Assembly (NCBI GenBank): GCA_944363605.1
Contig: CALVUM010000005.1
Location: 1 to 48,006, forward strand
Direction: 5' to 3'
From: an uncultured Bacilli bacterium
GTDB taxonomy: Bacteria; Bacillota_I; Bacilli_A; RF39; UBA660
Length of the DNA stretch: 48,006 bases
Position numbers and translations under genes: made by a program. The notes beneath the pieces are model-generated. The model did no database searches, was not told the DNA's origin, and saw only the letters and a list, made by a program, of their open reading frames with translations. Positions 34,429 to 46,465 of the stretch are shown in pieces. Numbering within the stretch: position 1 is the stretch's first letter; each line of letters starts with the position of its first letter.

Positions 34429-36010
34429 TTGTCAAATTTTTCTTTTTTTTTCAGAAAAAAAGAGTAAATATTCTTCGCAAAGAAATTTGATATAATGGTT
34501 ACACCATAAAAAGGTGATTGTAGTAAAATGAATCAAAAATTAGAAGAAGAAATAAAGAAATATCAGAATCTTCCTAGAAGAGAAAGAAAACAAAAAGAAA
34601 GAGAATTACAAAAAAAATATAAAGATAAAACTATTCGAATAAAATCTGGAAAAACTTTTACAAAAGGGGAATCTTTTTCGAGAAAACAACGACGAGTTTT
34701 CATGAAAGATAAAAATTTACTTCGTGAAACTTTGAAAATCCTCCATAAATATTTTCCAGATTTTCTTCCCTTAATATCTAAACTAACAGATAAACGTCAT
34801 AAAGGTTACATTACTTATAAAATGCGTACCATCATTATGACTAGACTTATGGGCTTACTATGTGGTATTACCTCTATGAATGAAATGTCTCGTAAATTTA
34901 ATACCGAAGAGTCCATCAAAAACTTATCTCAAATCTGTAATCAAGTTTTGGATGAAGTTCCTAACTGGCAAACCATTCAAGATGTTATTGAACAGTTAGA
35001 TATCAAAGAAATCGAAAATATAAGAAAAATGATGGTCAATGCTTTAGTTCGAAGCAAAATGTTTGAACGTTTTCGTTATGAGAAATGTTTCCAATTAATT
35101 GTAGATGCTACGGGTATTTCTTCTCATGACTACAATTTAAATGAAAACTGTATTTCTAGAACTTCTAAAGATGGGAAAACTACTTATTATAAATATGTTT
35201 TAGAAGCCAAATTACGAGTTGGAAACATGGTTATCAGTATTGATACAGAATGGATTGAAAATTCTACTCTCAATACAGAAACTGAAAAACAAGATTGTGA
35301 AGTCAATGCTTTCAAAAGAATGGCTCCTAGAATCAAAAAGAATTTTCCTAAGTTAAAATTTATTGTCACTGGAGATGCTTTATATGCTACCACTCCTATG
35401 ATTGATTTATGTAAAGATTTTAAATGGTATTATATATTTAATTTAAAAAAAGATCGATTAAAGAATGTTTATCAAGAATTTGAAGACAATATTTCTTATG
35501 AAAATGAAGTAACAAAACCCAGTTATTTTCTTTCTTCGAATATTGAGTTTAACGGAAATCTATTGAATGTTCTAAAATTTATTGATCAAGAAGATCAAAA
35601 AACTTTTCATTATATTTCCAATTTAAAAGTAGATAATGACAACATTGAAGAAATTGTTTCTTTGGGTAGAGCAAGGTGGAAAATTGAAAATTGTGGTTTT
35701 TATGTTCAAAAACATGGAACATTTTGCATCTCTCATTTATGTAGTAGAAATGAAAACGCTTTAAAAATTCATTATCTTTTTATTCAAATTGCTCATATCA
35801 TAAGGCAATTACTAGAATTTGGTTCTATCGTTTTAAGAGAAATGAGATTGACAACAAAAAAAGAAGTAAGTGAAAACATTACCCATTCTCTTACTTCTAC
35901 ATTCTCAACTCTTAACTGCTTTGAAAGCAATTTTCAATTAAGATTTGACGATTAAATTATAATATATTCTAGAAGAAAAATAAAGAGATTTTACACATGT
36001 TCTTTGACAA
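34429..36010 (+). mobile_element. IS4-like insertion sequence
   Basis: About 1.58 kb with a single transposase gene. Candidate 8-bp terminal inverted repeats are TTGTCAAA (34429-34436) and TTTGACAA (36003-36010). AATT lies next to both ends and could be part of a short target duplication. The boundaries are provisional because the repeats are short and AT-rich. It sits between spo0A and gpmI. Confidence 0.6.
34528..35955 (+). CDS. IS4-like DDE transposase
   Basis: A 475-residue transposase. The probable catalytic acidic residues are D193 (LIVDATG), D283 (VTGDALY) and E387 (ARWKIENCGFYVQKHG), the last lying in a YREK-like arrangement of IS4-type enzymes. The Lys/Arg-rich N-terminus (about 1-60) suits DNA binding. 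AAAGGTGAT lies before ATG 34528. No frameshift is seen, so it may still be active. Possible promoter TATAAT at 34490-34495. Confidence 0.8.
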   Translation: MNQKLEEEIKKYQNLPRRERKQKERELQKKYKDKTIRIKSGKTFTKGESFSRKQRRVFMKDKNLLRETLKILHKYFPDFLPLISKLTDKRHKGYITYKMRTIIMTRLMGLLCGITSMNEMSRKFNTEESIKNLSQICNQVLDEVPNWQTIQDVIEQLDIKEIENIRKMMVNALVRSKMFERFRYEKCFQLIVDATGISSHDYNLNENCISRTSKDGKTTYYKYVLEAKLRVGNMVISIDTEWIENSTLNTETEKQDCEVNAFKRMAPRIKKNFPKLKFIVTGDALYATTPMIDLCKDFKWYYIFNLKKDRLKNVYQEFEDNISYENEVTKPSYFLSSNIEFNGNLLNVLKFIDQEDQKTFHYISNLKVDNDNIEEIVSLGRARWKIENCGFYVQKHGTFCISHLCSRNENALKIHYLFIQIAHIIRQLLEFGSIVLREMRLTTKKEVSENITHSLTSTFSTLNCFESNFQLRFDD

Positions 36011-36227
36011 TTTATGGGTAATTTAAAAAAGTGTCTTTTGAACACTCTTTTTGGCGTGGTTTTTTATGCGAAAAAAATTTTCACGCATTTCTCTTTTTGC
36101 TTTTTTTCTTTCTTTTTTATCACTCAAACTTTTTTACTCTTAATTTCTGTTTTTTTTGAAGTGTTTTTTCGGTCTTAATAAAGACTTTTTGTTTGAATTT
36201 TGGTAAAATAATTTTGGAGAGAAATTT
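36011..36227. other. Noncoding gap with hairpins before gpmI
   Basis: No gene is seen. AGTGT (36030-36034) pairs with ACACT (36042-36046), followed by CTTTTT, a likely terminator. GCGTG (36054-36058) can pair with CACGC (36082-36086). GTCTT-AATA-AAGAC with a T-run lies near 36174-36192. TAAAAT about 20 bp before the gpmI start may be a -10 element. Confidence 0.5.
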
Positions 36228-37736
36228 ATGAAAAAAATTTTAACAGTAATATTAGATGGATTTGGATGGAGCGAGAATACACTTGGAAATGCTGTACAAA
36301 TGGCTCCACCAAATAATTTTTTGGAATTATGGAGAAAATATCCTCATACTTTGTTAGAGGCAAGTGAAGAAGCTGTTGGATTAGAACCTGGTCAATTTGG
36401 AAACAGTGAAGTTGGGCATATGACAATTGGAGCTGGAAGAAAGATTTTACAAAGTATTGCTTTAATTCGAGAATTTTTGAATGGTGATGTGGAATTAAAT
36501 GCTAATTTTTTAGATATGTTGGATTATTTACATGATCGTGATAAACCTTTACATATTGTTGGTCTTTTAAGTGAGGGTAAAGTCCATTCTAGTTTGGAAC
36601 ATTTTTTGCAATTAATTGATGTTTTATATAAAGAAAAAATTTCAAATGTTTATTTTCATGTTATTAGCGATGGGCGAGATACTGATCCTAAATCTTTATA
36701 CACTTATATTTCTAAATTAGAAGAAAAAATAAATGAAACAGGAGTAGGTTATATTGCTTCCATTTGTGGGCGTTATTATGCAATGGACCGAGATAAAAAT
36801 TTTGAGCGAACTAAGAGATATTATGATTTGCTTGTTAAAGGTGAAGGACTTTTTGCATCTAGTATTCCTTTAATGATTCAAAAGTGTTATGGGAATGATA
36901 TAACGGATGAGTTTTTACCTCCAATTAAAACGAAAGATTTTCAAGCTATTCGTGATGGAGATGCTGTTTTATGGATGAATTATCGGACTGATCGCGCGAA
37001 ACAAATTCTTAGTTCTTTTGTTCAATCTAATTTTGAAGATTTTGCAGTAGTACCTATGCCTAATTTACAGGTTTATTCTTTTCTGGCGATTGATCCAAAA
37101 ATTAAAACAAAGTATTTTTTAGAACGTGAAAAAATCACAAATCCTTTAGGAGTATATTTAGCAGACTTGGGTTTAAATCAAGCAAGAATTGCTGAGACAG
37201 AAAAATATGCTCACGTTACTTATTTTTTTGATGCGGAGAGTAATGCCTCTTTAGAAGGTTGTCAAAAATTTTTGATACCTTCTCCTAAAGTAGCTACGTA
37301 TGATTTAAAGCCAGAAATGAGCGCGATTGAAGTTACTAAAAAGTGTGTTGCTTGTATGGAAAAAGATTATGATTTTATTTTAGTGAATTATGCAAATCCA
37401 GATATGGTTGGACATACAGGAAATCTTGAAGCTACTGTTAAAGCTTGTATTACTGTTGATTTGTGTTTAAAGATGCTTTATGAAAAGGCTCAAGAAAATT
37501 TTTATACTTTAATTGTTTTAGCAGATCATGGTAATGCCGATCAAATGTTGGATGCTCAAGGGAATCCTGTTACTACCCATACTACAAGTTTGGTTCCTTT
37601 TCTTATTACTGATGAAAAGATTTCTTTGAAAGAAAAGGGAGATTTAACAAATGTTGCTTCAACAATTTTAGAATATATGGATATTACTGTACCAAAAGAA
37701 ATGAGAGATGCAGGTAGTTTATTAAAAAATAAATAA
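36228..37736 (+). CDS. gpmI: 2,3-bisphosphoglycerate-independent phosphoglycerate mutase
   Basis: A 502-residue alkaline-phosphatase-fold enzyme with D10 (VILDGFGW) and the phosphorylated Ser in GNSEVGH (residue 60) binding two Mn ions. The HVISDGRDTDPKS, NYRTDRAKQ, ADHGNADQM and VTTHTTSLVPF motifs follow in order. It interconverts 3- and 2-phosphoglycerate, and Mn dependence is linked to spore metabolism in Bacillus. GGAGAG precedes ATG 36228. Length is typical. Confidence 0.97.
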   Translation: MKKILTVILDGFGWSENTLGNAVQMAPPNNFLELWRKYPHTLLEASEEAVGLEPGQFGNSEVGHMTIGAGRKILQSIALIREFLNGDVELNANFLDMLDYLHDRDKPLHIVGLLSEGKVHSSLEHFLQLIDVLYKEKISNVYFHVISDGRDTDPKSLYTYISKLEEKINETGVGYIASICGRYYAMDRDKNFERTKRYYDLLVKGEGLFASSIPLMIQKCYGNDITDEFLPPIKTKDFQAIRDGDAVLWMNYRTDRAKQILSSFVQSNFEDFAVVPMPNLQVYSFLAIDPKIKTKYFLEREKITNPLGVYLADLGLNQARIAETEKYAHVTYFFDAESNASLEGCQKFLIPSPKVATYDLKPEMSAIEVTKKCVACMEKDYDFILVNYANPDMVGHTGNLEATVKACITVDLCLKMLYEKAQENFYTLIVLADHGNADQMLDAQGNPVTTHTTSLVPFLITDEKISLKEKGDLTNVASTILEYMDITVPKEMRDAGSLLKNK

Positions 37737-37745
37737 ATCTTTTTT

Positions 37746-37791
37746 ATAGATCTGTACTTTATTTTGAAATGAAATCTGCACATTAATTTAG
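37746..37791 (-). repeat. 46-bp long-range inverted repeat, copy B
   Basis: The reverse complement of this stretch matches 3130-3175 at 42 of 46 bases. It starts 9 bp after the gpmI stop, with no transposase gene nearby. It looks like a solo right end or a miniature derivative of the first transposon. Confidence 0.75.
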
Positions 37792-37805
37792 AAAAAATAT
37801 GTCGT

Positions 37806-37838
37806 GTCAAATAATTGTTAATTGACATAGGGGGGGGG
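37806..37838 (+). repeat. Imperfect TGTCAA palindrome followed by poly-G of 9
   Basis: TGTCAAATAA and TTAATTGACA form an almost perfect inverted repeat, followed by TA and nine G (37830-37838). TGTCAA is a common transposon-end sequence, so this may be a relic junction. There is no gene in this stretch. Confidence 0.55.
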
Positions 37839-37850
37839 TATCATGATAAG

Positions 37851-37882
37851 ATTATCTTAGGAAACTAAGATAATTTTTTTTG
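37851..37882 (+). terminator. Strong terminator downstream of gpmI
   Basis: ATTATCTTAG, loop GAAA, and CTAAGATAAT form a perfect 10-bp stem with a tetraloop, followed by eight T. Confidence 0.85.
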
Positions 37883-37904
37883 AATTTTTTAAAAGAAAAA
37901 ATGA

Positions 37905-37910
37905 TATAAT
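37905..37910 (+). promoter_or_regulatory. -10 element of the beta-helix gene
   Basis: TATAAT 65 bp before the gene at 37976. TTGAAT at 37880-37885 could be a -35 at a long 19-bp spacing. Confidence 0.45.
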
Positions 37911-37975
37911 GTATATGACATAATAAGTCATAAGTATGATAGCTCTTAATGAACCATAATAGAAGTAGGTGATAG

Positions 37976-39328
37976 ATGATGAAAAAACGTTTTCTGATTT
38001 TTTTATTAATTCTATGTATATCTGTATGTTTCATCAGCTTACTTCAAAAAGAAAAAGAGATAAAAGAATATTTTGAAAAAGAAAATGTTGAATTAGCTAT
38101 TTATTTAAATGACGAAGAAAGTTCAGCAATTCCTCTTAAAGATACAGGCTATATTTTTGATGAAGAAAAATCTAGTTGTACAAATAATGCAAATGTTTCT
38201 TGGGATAATGAGTCGTGGAGTCCAGTTGTTGAAAATATGAGTGAATATAAGACAAGATGTACGCTTGTTTTTCGGGATTATTATCGAGTTTCTGTAGTAG
38301 ATGATGGTAATACTCAGGTTTATGAATCTTTATTAAGTGAAGCATCCACCTCCATAATTGCAAATTCTGATCATACATTGCTTCAATGTAATCAAGGTGT
38401 AGAACTTGCAAATAATAATGGAAATATTTTTGTTAAGAATATTCAAAATGATATTACATGTCAATATTATGATAGTACAGTAGATGCTGTTAGTGAGTTA
38501 GATGATAGTGAAAATTATTTTATTTATTTAAAAGATGAGGAAGTAGTAAATGATATTATAATAAATGAAGATAAAATTTTAACTATGGATTTAAGTGGGC
38601 ATTCAATTAATGCAGAGGATGCTGCAAATACAGAAGAAACTGGTGTGATTCAAAATTATGGAAAATTAAATTTACTTTCTTCTTCGGATACTTGTGGTAC
38701 ATTACATTCCATTTTAGCTGTCGTATCTTCTTATGAAAGTTCGCGATTAGTATTTAAAAATATAGAAGTCTCTTCTTCAACACATACAGTGCATATATGG
38801 GATACCACAGATTTTTCAGCTTATGAATCGAGAATTTTATCGATAGATCCAAGTACGGCATCTAACTCTAGTTCCTCGCTTTGGTTGCATGGCGGGAATA
38901 CGACAACAAAAATTTTTAATTCATATATTGAGGGTCCATATGGAATAGGTGGACAAGGCGGAAAAACACTTATAGATTCTTCAGAAATTGTTGGTAATTC
39001 AAGAACTGCTTTGCAAGTAAATCGAAATTTTTATGGGGATGCGACGATTGTTGGTAATTCAAAATTAACTGGAGTTTTATCTGGTGTGCATATGTATGAA
39101 GGAACTCTAACCTTAGAGAGTGATGAAAATTCTTTAGCTCCAGTTATTAAAGGAACTAATAATAGAGGAATATCATTAGGAACGGTGCAAGAATCCGTAT
39201 TAAACTTTTATGCTGGTGATATTTATGGAAATTCTGAAATCTATGTAAATGGAACTATAAACGTTTTAACAGGAAAAACTCTGACTACTGTTCGCGAAAA
39301 TGAAATTTATCATACATATCTAAAATGA
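37976..39328 (+). CDS. Membrane-anchored or secreted beta-helix-like protein
   Basis: A 450-residue protein with an N-terminal signal or anchor (FLIFLLILCISVCFISLL). The rest is extracytoplasmic, Asn/Ser/Thr-rich, and arranged in short strand repeats (VIQNYGKLNLLSSSDT, KIFNSYIEGPYGIGGQGGK, TLIDSSEIVGNSRTALQVN), as in parallel beta helices. Several Cys residues are present in the first half. No enzyme motif or LPxTG anchor is seen. It may be a surface or adhesin-like protein. AGGTGAT lies before the two ATGs (37976 and 37979). Confidence 0.7.
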   Translation: MMKKRFLIFLLILCISVCFISLLQKEKEIKEYFEKENVELAIYLNDEESSAIPLKDTGYIFDEEKSSCTNNANVSWDNESWSPVVENMSEYKTRCTLVFRDYYRVSVVDDGNTQVYESLLSEASTSIIANSDHTLLQCNQGVELANNNGNIFVKNIQNDITCQYYDSTVDAVSELDDSENYFIYLKDEEVVNDIIINEDKILTMDLSGHSINAEDAANTEETGVIQNYGKLNLLSSSDTCGTLHSILAVVSSYESSRLVFKNIEVSSSTHTVHIWDTTDFSAYESRILSIDPSTASNSSSSLWLHGGNTTTKIFNSYIEGPYGIGGQGGKTLIDSSEIVGNSRTALQVNRNFYGDATIVGNSKLTGVLSGVHMYEGTLTLESDENSLAPVIKGTNNRGISLGTVQESVLNFYAGDIYGNSEIYVNGTINVLTGKTLTTVRENEIYHTYLK

Positions 39329-39356
39329 TTTTCTTTTCTTTTTTTTTTCTTTTTTG

Positions 39357-39362
39357 TATAAT
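39357..39362 (+). promoter_or_regulatory. -10 element of the pcrA-ligA operon
   Basis: TATAAT behind a T-rich stretch, 18 bp before the pcrA ATG. No clear -35. Confidence 0.5.
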
Positions 39363-39380
39363 GTTTATGAGGTAATAGAC

Positions 39381-41468
39381 ATGATTGATTTGACTAATTT
39401 AAATGATTTACAAAAAGAAGCAGTAATGCACAAAGATGGACCTTGCTTGGTTATTGCTGGTGCAGGTTCTGGAAAAACAAAGGTCTTAACGACAAGAATA
39501 GCTGAACTTATTGATAGTGGAGTAGATTCCTATCATATTTTGGCGATTACTTTTACGAATAAAGCGGCCAAAGAAATGAAAGAACGTTTATCTAAAATTA
39601 TTTTAGACAATGAAGCTTTTGTTGGAACATTTCATTCTTTTGGAATGCGTATTATAAGAGAAAATGTTTTGAAACTTGGAATGGAAAGAAATTTCACTAT
39701 TTTAGATAGTGATGATGTTTTAAGTTTGATTAAGAAAATTTTAAAAGAAAAAGGATATGATAGTAAAGAAGTTTCTCCTTCTTATATTCGAAATCGAATT
39801 AGCTTTATTAAAAATGAAATGTTAACGAATGCAGAAATCGAAAAGTTTTTTCAAAGTGATGTTGAGAAGATTGCTTATGAAGTGTATTTAGAATATAATT
39901 TAAAACTTAAGAAGAATAATTCGGTTGACTTTGATGATTTATTACGACTTCCAGTAATATTGTTTCAAGAACATCCTGAGGTTTTAGAACATTATCAAGA
40001 TAAGTTTCAATATATATTAATTGATGAATATCAAGATACGAATGAAGTACAATATAAGCTTGTTAAATTGTTAGCAAGAAAATATCAAAATTTGTTTGTT
40101 GTTGGAGATCCTGATCAATCTATATATCAGTTCCGTGGAGCTAATTATAAAAATATTTTGCATTTTGAAAAGGACTATCCAAATGCTAAAGTAGTTTCTT
40201 TAGAGGATAATTATCGAAGTACGAAAATGATTTTGGATGCCGCGAATAGCGTGATTAAAAATAATAAAGAAAGAAAAGAAAAAAATTTACGTAGTCATCA
40301 TGGTGATGGATTAAAACTTAAGTATATGCGGGCTTATGATGAAAAAAATGAAATTTCTTTGGTAATACAAGAAGTTAAAAGACTGTTTGATGAAGGATAT
40401 CAAAAGAAAGATATTGCTGTTTTTTATCGGACGAATGCACAGGCTCGTGTTGTTGAAGAACAATTTTTAAAAGCCAATATTCCTTATAAAGTTGTTGGTA
40501 GTTATTATTTTTATGCTCGAAAAGAAATTAAAGATTTGATTTGTTATTTAAGATTAATTTTAAATTCGAATGATAATGTATCTTTGGAAAGGGTTATCAA
40601 TGTTCCTAAAAGAGGTATTGGAGCGAGTAGTATTAGTAAGTTAGCTAGTAAAGCTACTTTAGAAAATACAAGTATGTTTGAAGTTTTAACTAGTCCAAAG
40701 GAATTAGAGTTTAAAAATTTGATTTTGGATTTGCAAAAGTCCAGTGAATCTTTATCTTTAACGGAATTAGTTGATGAGGTTTTAGAAAAATCGGGAATGA
40801 AAAGCGAATTGGAAAGTGACTCTTCTTTAGAAAGTGAACTACGGCTTGATAACTTAATGGAATTTCGAAGTATTACTAAGACTTATGAAGATACAACTGG
40901 CAGTGTTGATTTAGGAGATTTTTTAGAAGAAATTAGTTTAGTCGCGGATATTTCAGAACATAAAAATAATGACGATGTGGTTACTTTAATGACGATGCAT
41001 AGTGCGAAAGGTCTAGAATTTCCAATTGTTTTTTTAGTCGGTATGGAAGAGGGATTATTTCCTCATCAAAATAGTTTTAATGAGGAAGATGGTATTGAAG
41101 AAGAACGAAGACTTTGTTATGTTGCGATTACAAGAGCTAAAGAAAGACTTTATTTATTAAATGCGAAATCTCGGATGATGTATGGATCTACGAACATGAA
41201 TATCCCAAGCCGGTTTATTGAAGAAATTGATAGTCAGTTACTGGAAAAAGATTTTCCAGAAGTTCAAGAAAAATTTGTTAAAAAAGAAGAGATGTATTCC
41301 GATGAAGACGTTTCTTATAATATTGGCGATGTAGTTATGCATACGATCTATGGTAGAGGTGTCGTTATTGGTGTTGATAAATCTTTAGTGACTATTGCTT
41401 TTTCGAAACAATATGGGATTCGTAAATTGATGAAAAATCATAAAAGTATTCGAAAAATGAATTCATAA
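39381..41468 (+). CDS. pcrA: ATP-dependent 3'-5' DNA helicase PcrA (UvrD/Rep family)
   Basis: A 695-residue SF1 helicase with Walker A AGAGSGKT (26-33), TFTNKAAKEMKERL, GTFHSFGMRIIR, LIDEYQDTNEVQ, GDPDQSIYQFRGA, MTMHSAKGLEFPIVFLVG and VAITRAKERLYL in order. It removes RecA and unwinds repair intermediates. ATG 39381 is chosen because GAGGT is 7 nt upstream; the longer frame from 39354 would start in the promoter. pcrA-ligA adjacency is normal for Bacillota, here separated by a nucleotidyltransferase. Confidence 0.96.
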   Translation: MIDLTNLNDLQKEAVMHKDGPCLVIAGAGSGKTKVLTTRIAELIDSGVDSYHILAITFTNKAAKEMKERLSKIILDNEAFVGTFHSFGMRIIRENVLKLGMERNFTILDSDDVLSLIKKILKEKGYDSKEVSPSYIRNRISFIKNEMLTNAEIEKFFQSDVEKIAYEVYLEYNLKLKKNNSVDFDDLLRLPVILFQEHPEVLEHYQDKFQYILIDEYQDTNEVQYKLVKLLARKYQNLFVVGDPDQSIYQFRGANYKNILHFEKDYPNAKVVSLEDNYRSTKMILDAANSVIKNNKERKEKNLRSHHGDGLKLKYMRAYDEKNEISLVIQEVKRLFDEGYQKKDIAVFYRTNAQARVVEEQFLKANIPYKVVGSYYFYARKEIKDLICYLRLILNSNDNVSLERVINVPKRGIGASSISKLASKATLENTSMFEVLTSPKELEFKNLILDLQKSSESLSLTELVDEVLEKSGMKSELESDSSLESELRLDNLMEFRSITKTYEDTTGSVDLGDFLEEISLVADISEHKNNDDVVTLMTMHSAKGLEFPIVFLVGMEEGLFPHQNSFNEEDGIEEERRLCYVAITRAKERLYLLNAKSRMMYGSTNMNIPSRFIEEIDSQLLEKDFPEVQEKFVKKEEMYSDEDVSYNIGDVVMHTIYGRGVVIGVDKSLVTIAFSKQYGIRKLMKNHKSIRKMNS

Positions 41469-41495
41469 TATGTCTAAAATTTGAAAGGAAAAAAT

Positions 41496-44430
<2,935 letters not shown>

Positions 44431-44440
44431 AAGAATAAAA

Positions 44441-44473
44441 AAAGTTGATAACTTTATGCTTATCAACTTTTTA
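44441..44473 (+). terminator. Terminator of the pcrA-ligA operon
   Basis: AAAGTTGATAA (44441-44451) pairs perfectly with TTATCAACTTT (44460-44470), with T following. Confidence 0.85.
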
Positions 44474-44706
44474 GTTATTAAAAGATAATAACATTAACTA
44501 TTGCTTAGCATTTGGTGACATCTGATACCATTCGCTTCCAAGATATATTTTTATATGCATTTTTTTCATGCTATACATTTAAAAATAAAATTTATTTTGT
44601 ACTTACAAAATCCATCCTATTTCGTAGGTTGCTACAAAGGCTAAAATCTTTTTTATAAAATATTAAAGTATATAAAACAATTATTTTTGTAGGATGTTTA
44701 TCTTTT
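44474..44706. other. Noncoding AT-rich gap
   Basis: No convincing gene or structure. A 26-codon minus-strand frame (ends LGSEWYQMSPNAKQ) lacks a Shine-Dalgarno sequence. It separates the ligA terminator from the end of the broken Fic gene. Confidence 0.5.
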
Positions 44707-44952
44707 TTAATTATTTTCTTCTATTTTAAAATTTAATAATTCTTTACACATTTTTTCATATAGGTCTTGTTCATGTCCTATAGTATCAATTAAGAACATT
44801 TTATCGTTTTCATATTCTTTTAATCCTCTCATATAATAAGGTTTATCATCATTTAATACAATGAATGGCATAATGTTATTTCTTAAGCATTCTTTAAACA
44901 TTATAATTCTACCAACACGACCATTTCCATCTCTAAATGATACCTTAGTCAA
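44707..44952 (-). pseudogene. Fic-family C-terminal fragment, separated from its N-terminal half
   Basis: About 76 recognisable residues: FRDGNGRVGRIIMFKECLRN, then IMPFIVLNDDKPYYMRGLKEYENDKMFLID, the end of a Fic AMPylase-type domain. The helix after the catalytic loop is intact, including the DGNGR residues that bind nucleotide phosphates. The catalytic His is missing; it is in the other half (47547-48006). No good ribosome site lies before the TTG 44952 that opens the frame. In the interrupted gene the motif residue is Arg (FRDGN) rather than Ser. Confidence 0.85.
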
Positions 44953-44957
44953 AAATA

Positions 44958-45428
44958 TTAATCGATATTTTGTTTTAGTGTCAGCTCAGATTCAATAAAG
45001 CCATTTTTTTTATAAAAGTTAATTGCTTTTAAATTACCGTAACTCGCTATTACTTTTAATTCACTAATATTATTATCTTTACAAATTTCTTTAAACTTTA
45101 AAAACAATTGTTTACCAATGCCTAATTTTCTGCATTCCTCTAATATACACATATTATCTAATTCAGCTTGAGAACTTTTGTTATAAGAATATTCGGTATT
45201 TAAACTCCCAATAAGATAACCAACAACTTTGTTATTCAAAATAGCCACAAGTACGACATTATTATTTATAGCATTTTTAAAATACTCTGTACCTTCATTA
45301 GACATAGGCCAACTTATGTCTAATGTTGAATCAAAATTTTTGCTTTCCAATTCAAATAATACTTTATTTAATTCTTGGATACTTGTTAAATCATTTATAG
45401 TAGCAAATCTAATTATTAAATCTTCCAT
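44958..45428 (-). CDS. GNAT-family N-acetyltransferase
   Basis: A 156-residue protein with the GNAT order: N-terminal IIRFATINDLTSIQELN, the strand VVLVAILNNKVVGYLIG, the acetyl-CoA-binding loop ECRKLGIGKQLFLKF (R/Q-x-x-G-x-G/A type), and the C-terminal NLKAINFYKKNGF. The substrate cannot be told. ATG 45428 has GGAG 12 nt upstream, while TTG 45440 would overlap it. It lies 20 bp after the RhuM gene and its stop abuts the inverted repeat, so it is the last cargo gene. Confidence 0.82.
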   Translation of the reverse strand: MEDLIIRFATINDLTSIQELNKVLFELESKNFDSTLDISWPMSNEGTEYFKNAINNNVVLVAILNNKVVGYLIGSLNTEYSYNKSSQAELDNMCILEECRKLGIGKQLFLKFKEICKDNNISELKVIASYGNLKAINFYKKNGFIESELTLKQNID

Positions 45429-45448
45429 TTTATAGTTCAACTCCTATA

Positions 45449-46465
45449 TCAATTATCTATTTCTTCATTCTTTATTTCTATCATAAACTTATCAAAATCC
45501 GATTTAAATAATTTATCCTGAACTACTCTATATTTTTCAAATTCTGATAAAGCAAAAGATTCTGCCACTTTATGTGATACTTTACCGGGATTATCTAATA
45601 CCTCTCTTTCATTAAATTGTAGAAAAACATCCAATTTATTTTTCCAATCTTCCATAGTCATTGGAATATGTCTTTCAGCCTGATCTTCTGCATAATCTAG
45701 ATACATTGTAACAATTCTTTCTAAAGATTTAAGTTCATCTTTTGTTAAATAATTTTTAGCAATTACAACATCAGTTGCCATTATTTTACCATTCGGAGAA
45801 TTTTTCCAATTTGTAAGACCCATATGATTTTTGTTATGATCTGCACGCTTTACAATAACTTCTGCAGCTGTATTGCCATGAACTGAAAAATGCATTTTGT
45901 TCTGAACTGTTGAAAAGAATTCTTTTGTGAGAGGAGATGATACATTATAATCCATACTTGTTGCATATATATCGGTAATTTTTTGATAAAAGTTTCTTTC
46001 ACTAATTCTAATTTCACGAATTTCTTGCAATAATTCATCAAAATAATTTTCGTTCAAGAATGTTCCATTTTTAAGTCTTTCTTTATCTAGAACATATCCT
46101 TTAACTGAAAAATTCTTTAATATATTAATTGCCCATAATCTAAATGATATTGCTCTTTCTGAATTCACTTTAAAACCGACTGCTATTATAGCATCTAAAT
46201 TATAATATTTTGTTTTATAATTTTTACCATCTTCTGCAGTATGTAAGAAATCCTTACATACTGCATTTTCATTTAATTCTTTACTAAAAATATCCTTTAA
46301 ATGTATGGTAATATTATTTCTTGTTGTTCCAAATAGTTCTGCCATTAATTTTTGACTTAACCAAACTGATTCATCATCTACTATTACTTCAATTGTCTTT
46401 TCTTGATTTTGTTTTGTAAAAATTAAAAACTCGACTGTTGAATTTCTTATTTGTAAAGTTTGCAT
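45449..46465 (-). CDS. RhuM-family protein
   Basis: A 338-residue protein. The N-terminal region VDDESVWLSQKLMAELFGTTRNNI with NITIHLKDIF, then YNLDAIIAVGFKVNSERAISFRLWA, are hallmarks of RhuM (virulence-protein RhuM) family members. Their role is unknown, but the genes commonly travel on mobile islands. No membrane segment. AGGAGGTG lies before ATG 46465. It follows the phosphoesterase after a 307-bp gap and precedes the GNAT gene by 20 bp, so these two are probably one operon. Confidence 0.82.
   Translation of the reverse strand: MQTLQIRNSTVEFLIFTKQNQEKTIEVIVDDESVWLSQKLMAELFGTTRNNITIHLKDIFSKELNENAVCKDFLHTAEDGKNYKTKYYNLDAIIAVGFKVNSERAISFRLWAINILKNFSVKGYVLDKERLKNGTFLNENYFDELLQEIREIRISERNFYQKITDIYATSMDYNVSSPLTKEFFSTVQNKMHFSVHGNTAAEVIVKRADHNKNHMGLTNWKNSPNGKIMATDVVIAKNYLTKDELKSLERIVTMYLDYAEDQAERHIPMTMEDWKNKLDVFLQFNEREVLDNPGKVSHKVAESFALSEFEKYRVVQDKLFKSDFDKFMIEIKNEEIDN

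Noticed and set aside
44501-44580. Short minus-strand frame ending LGSEWYQMSPNAKQ
   Set aside because: Only 26 codons, no ribosome site and no clear homology by eye.
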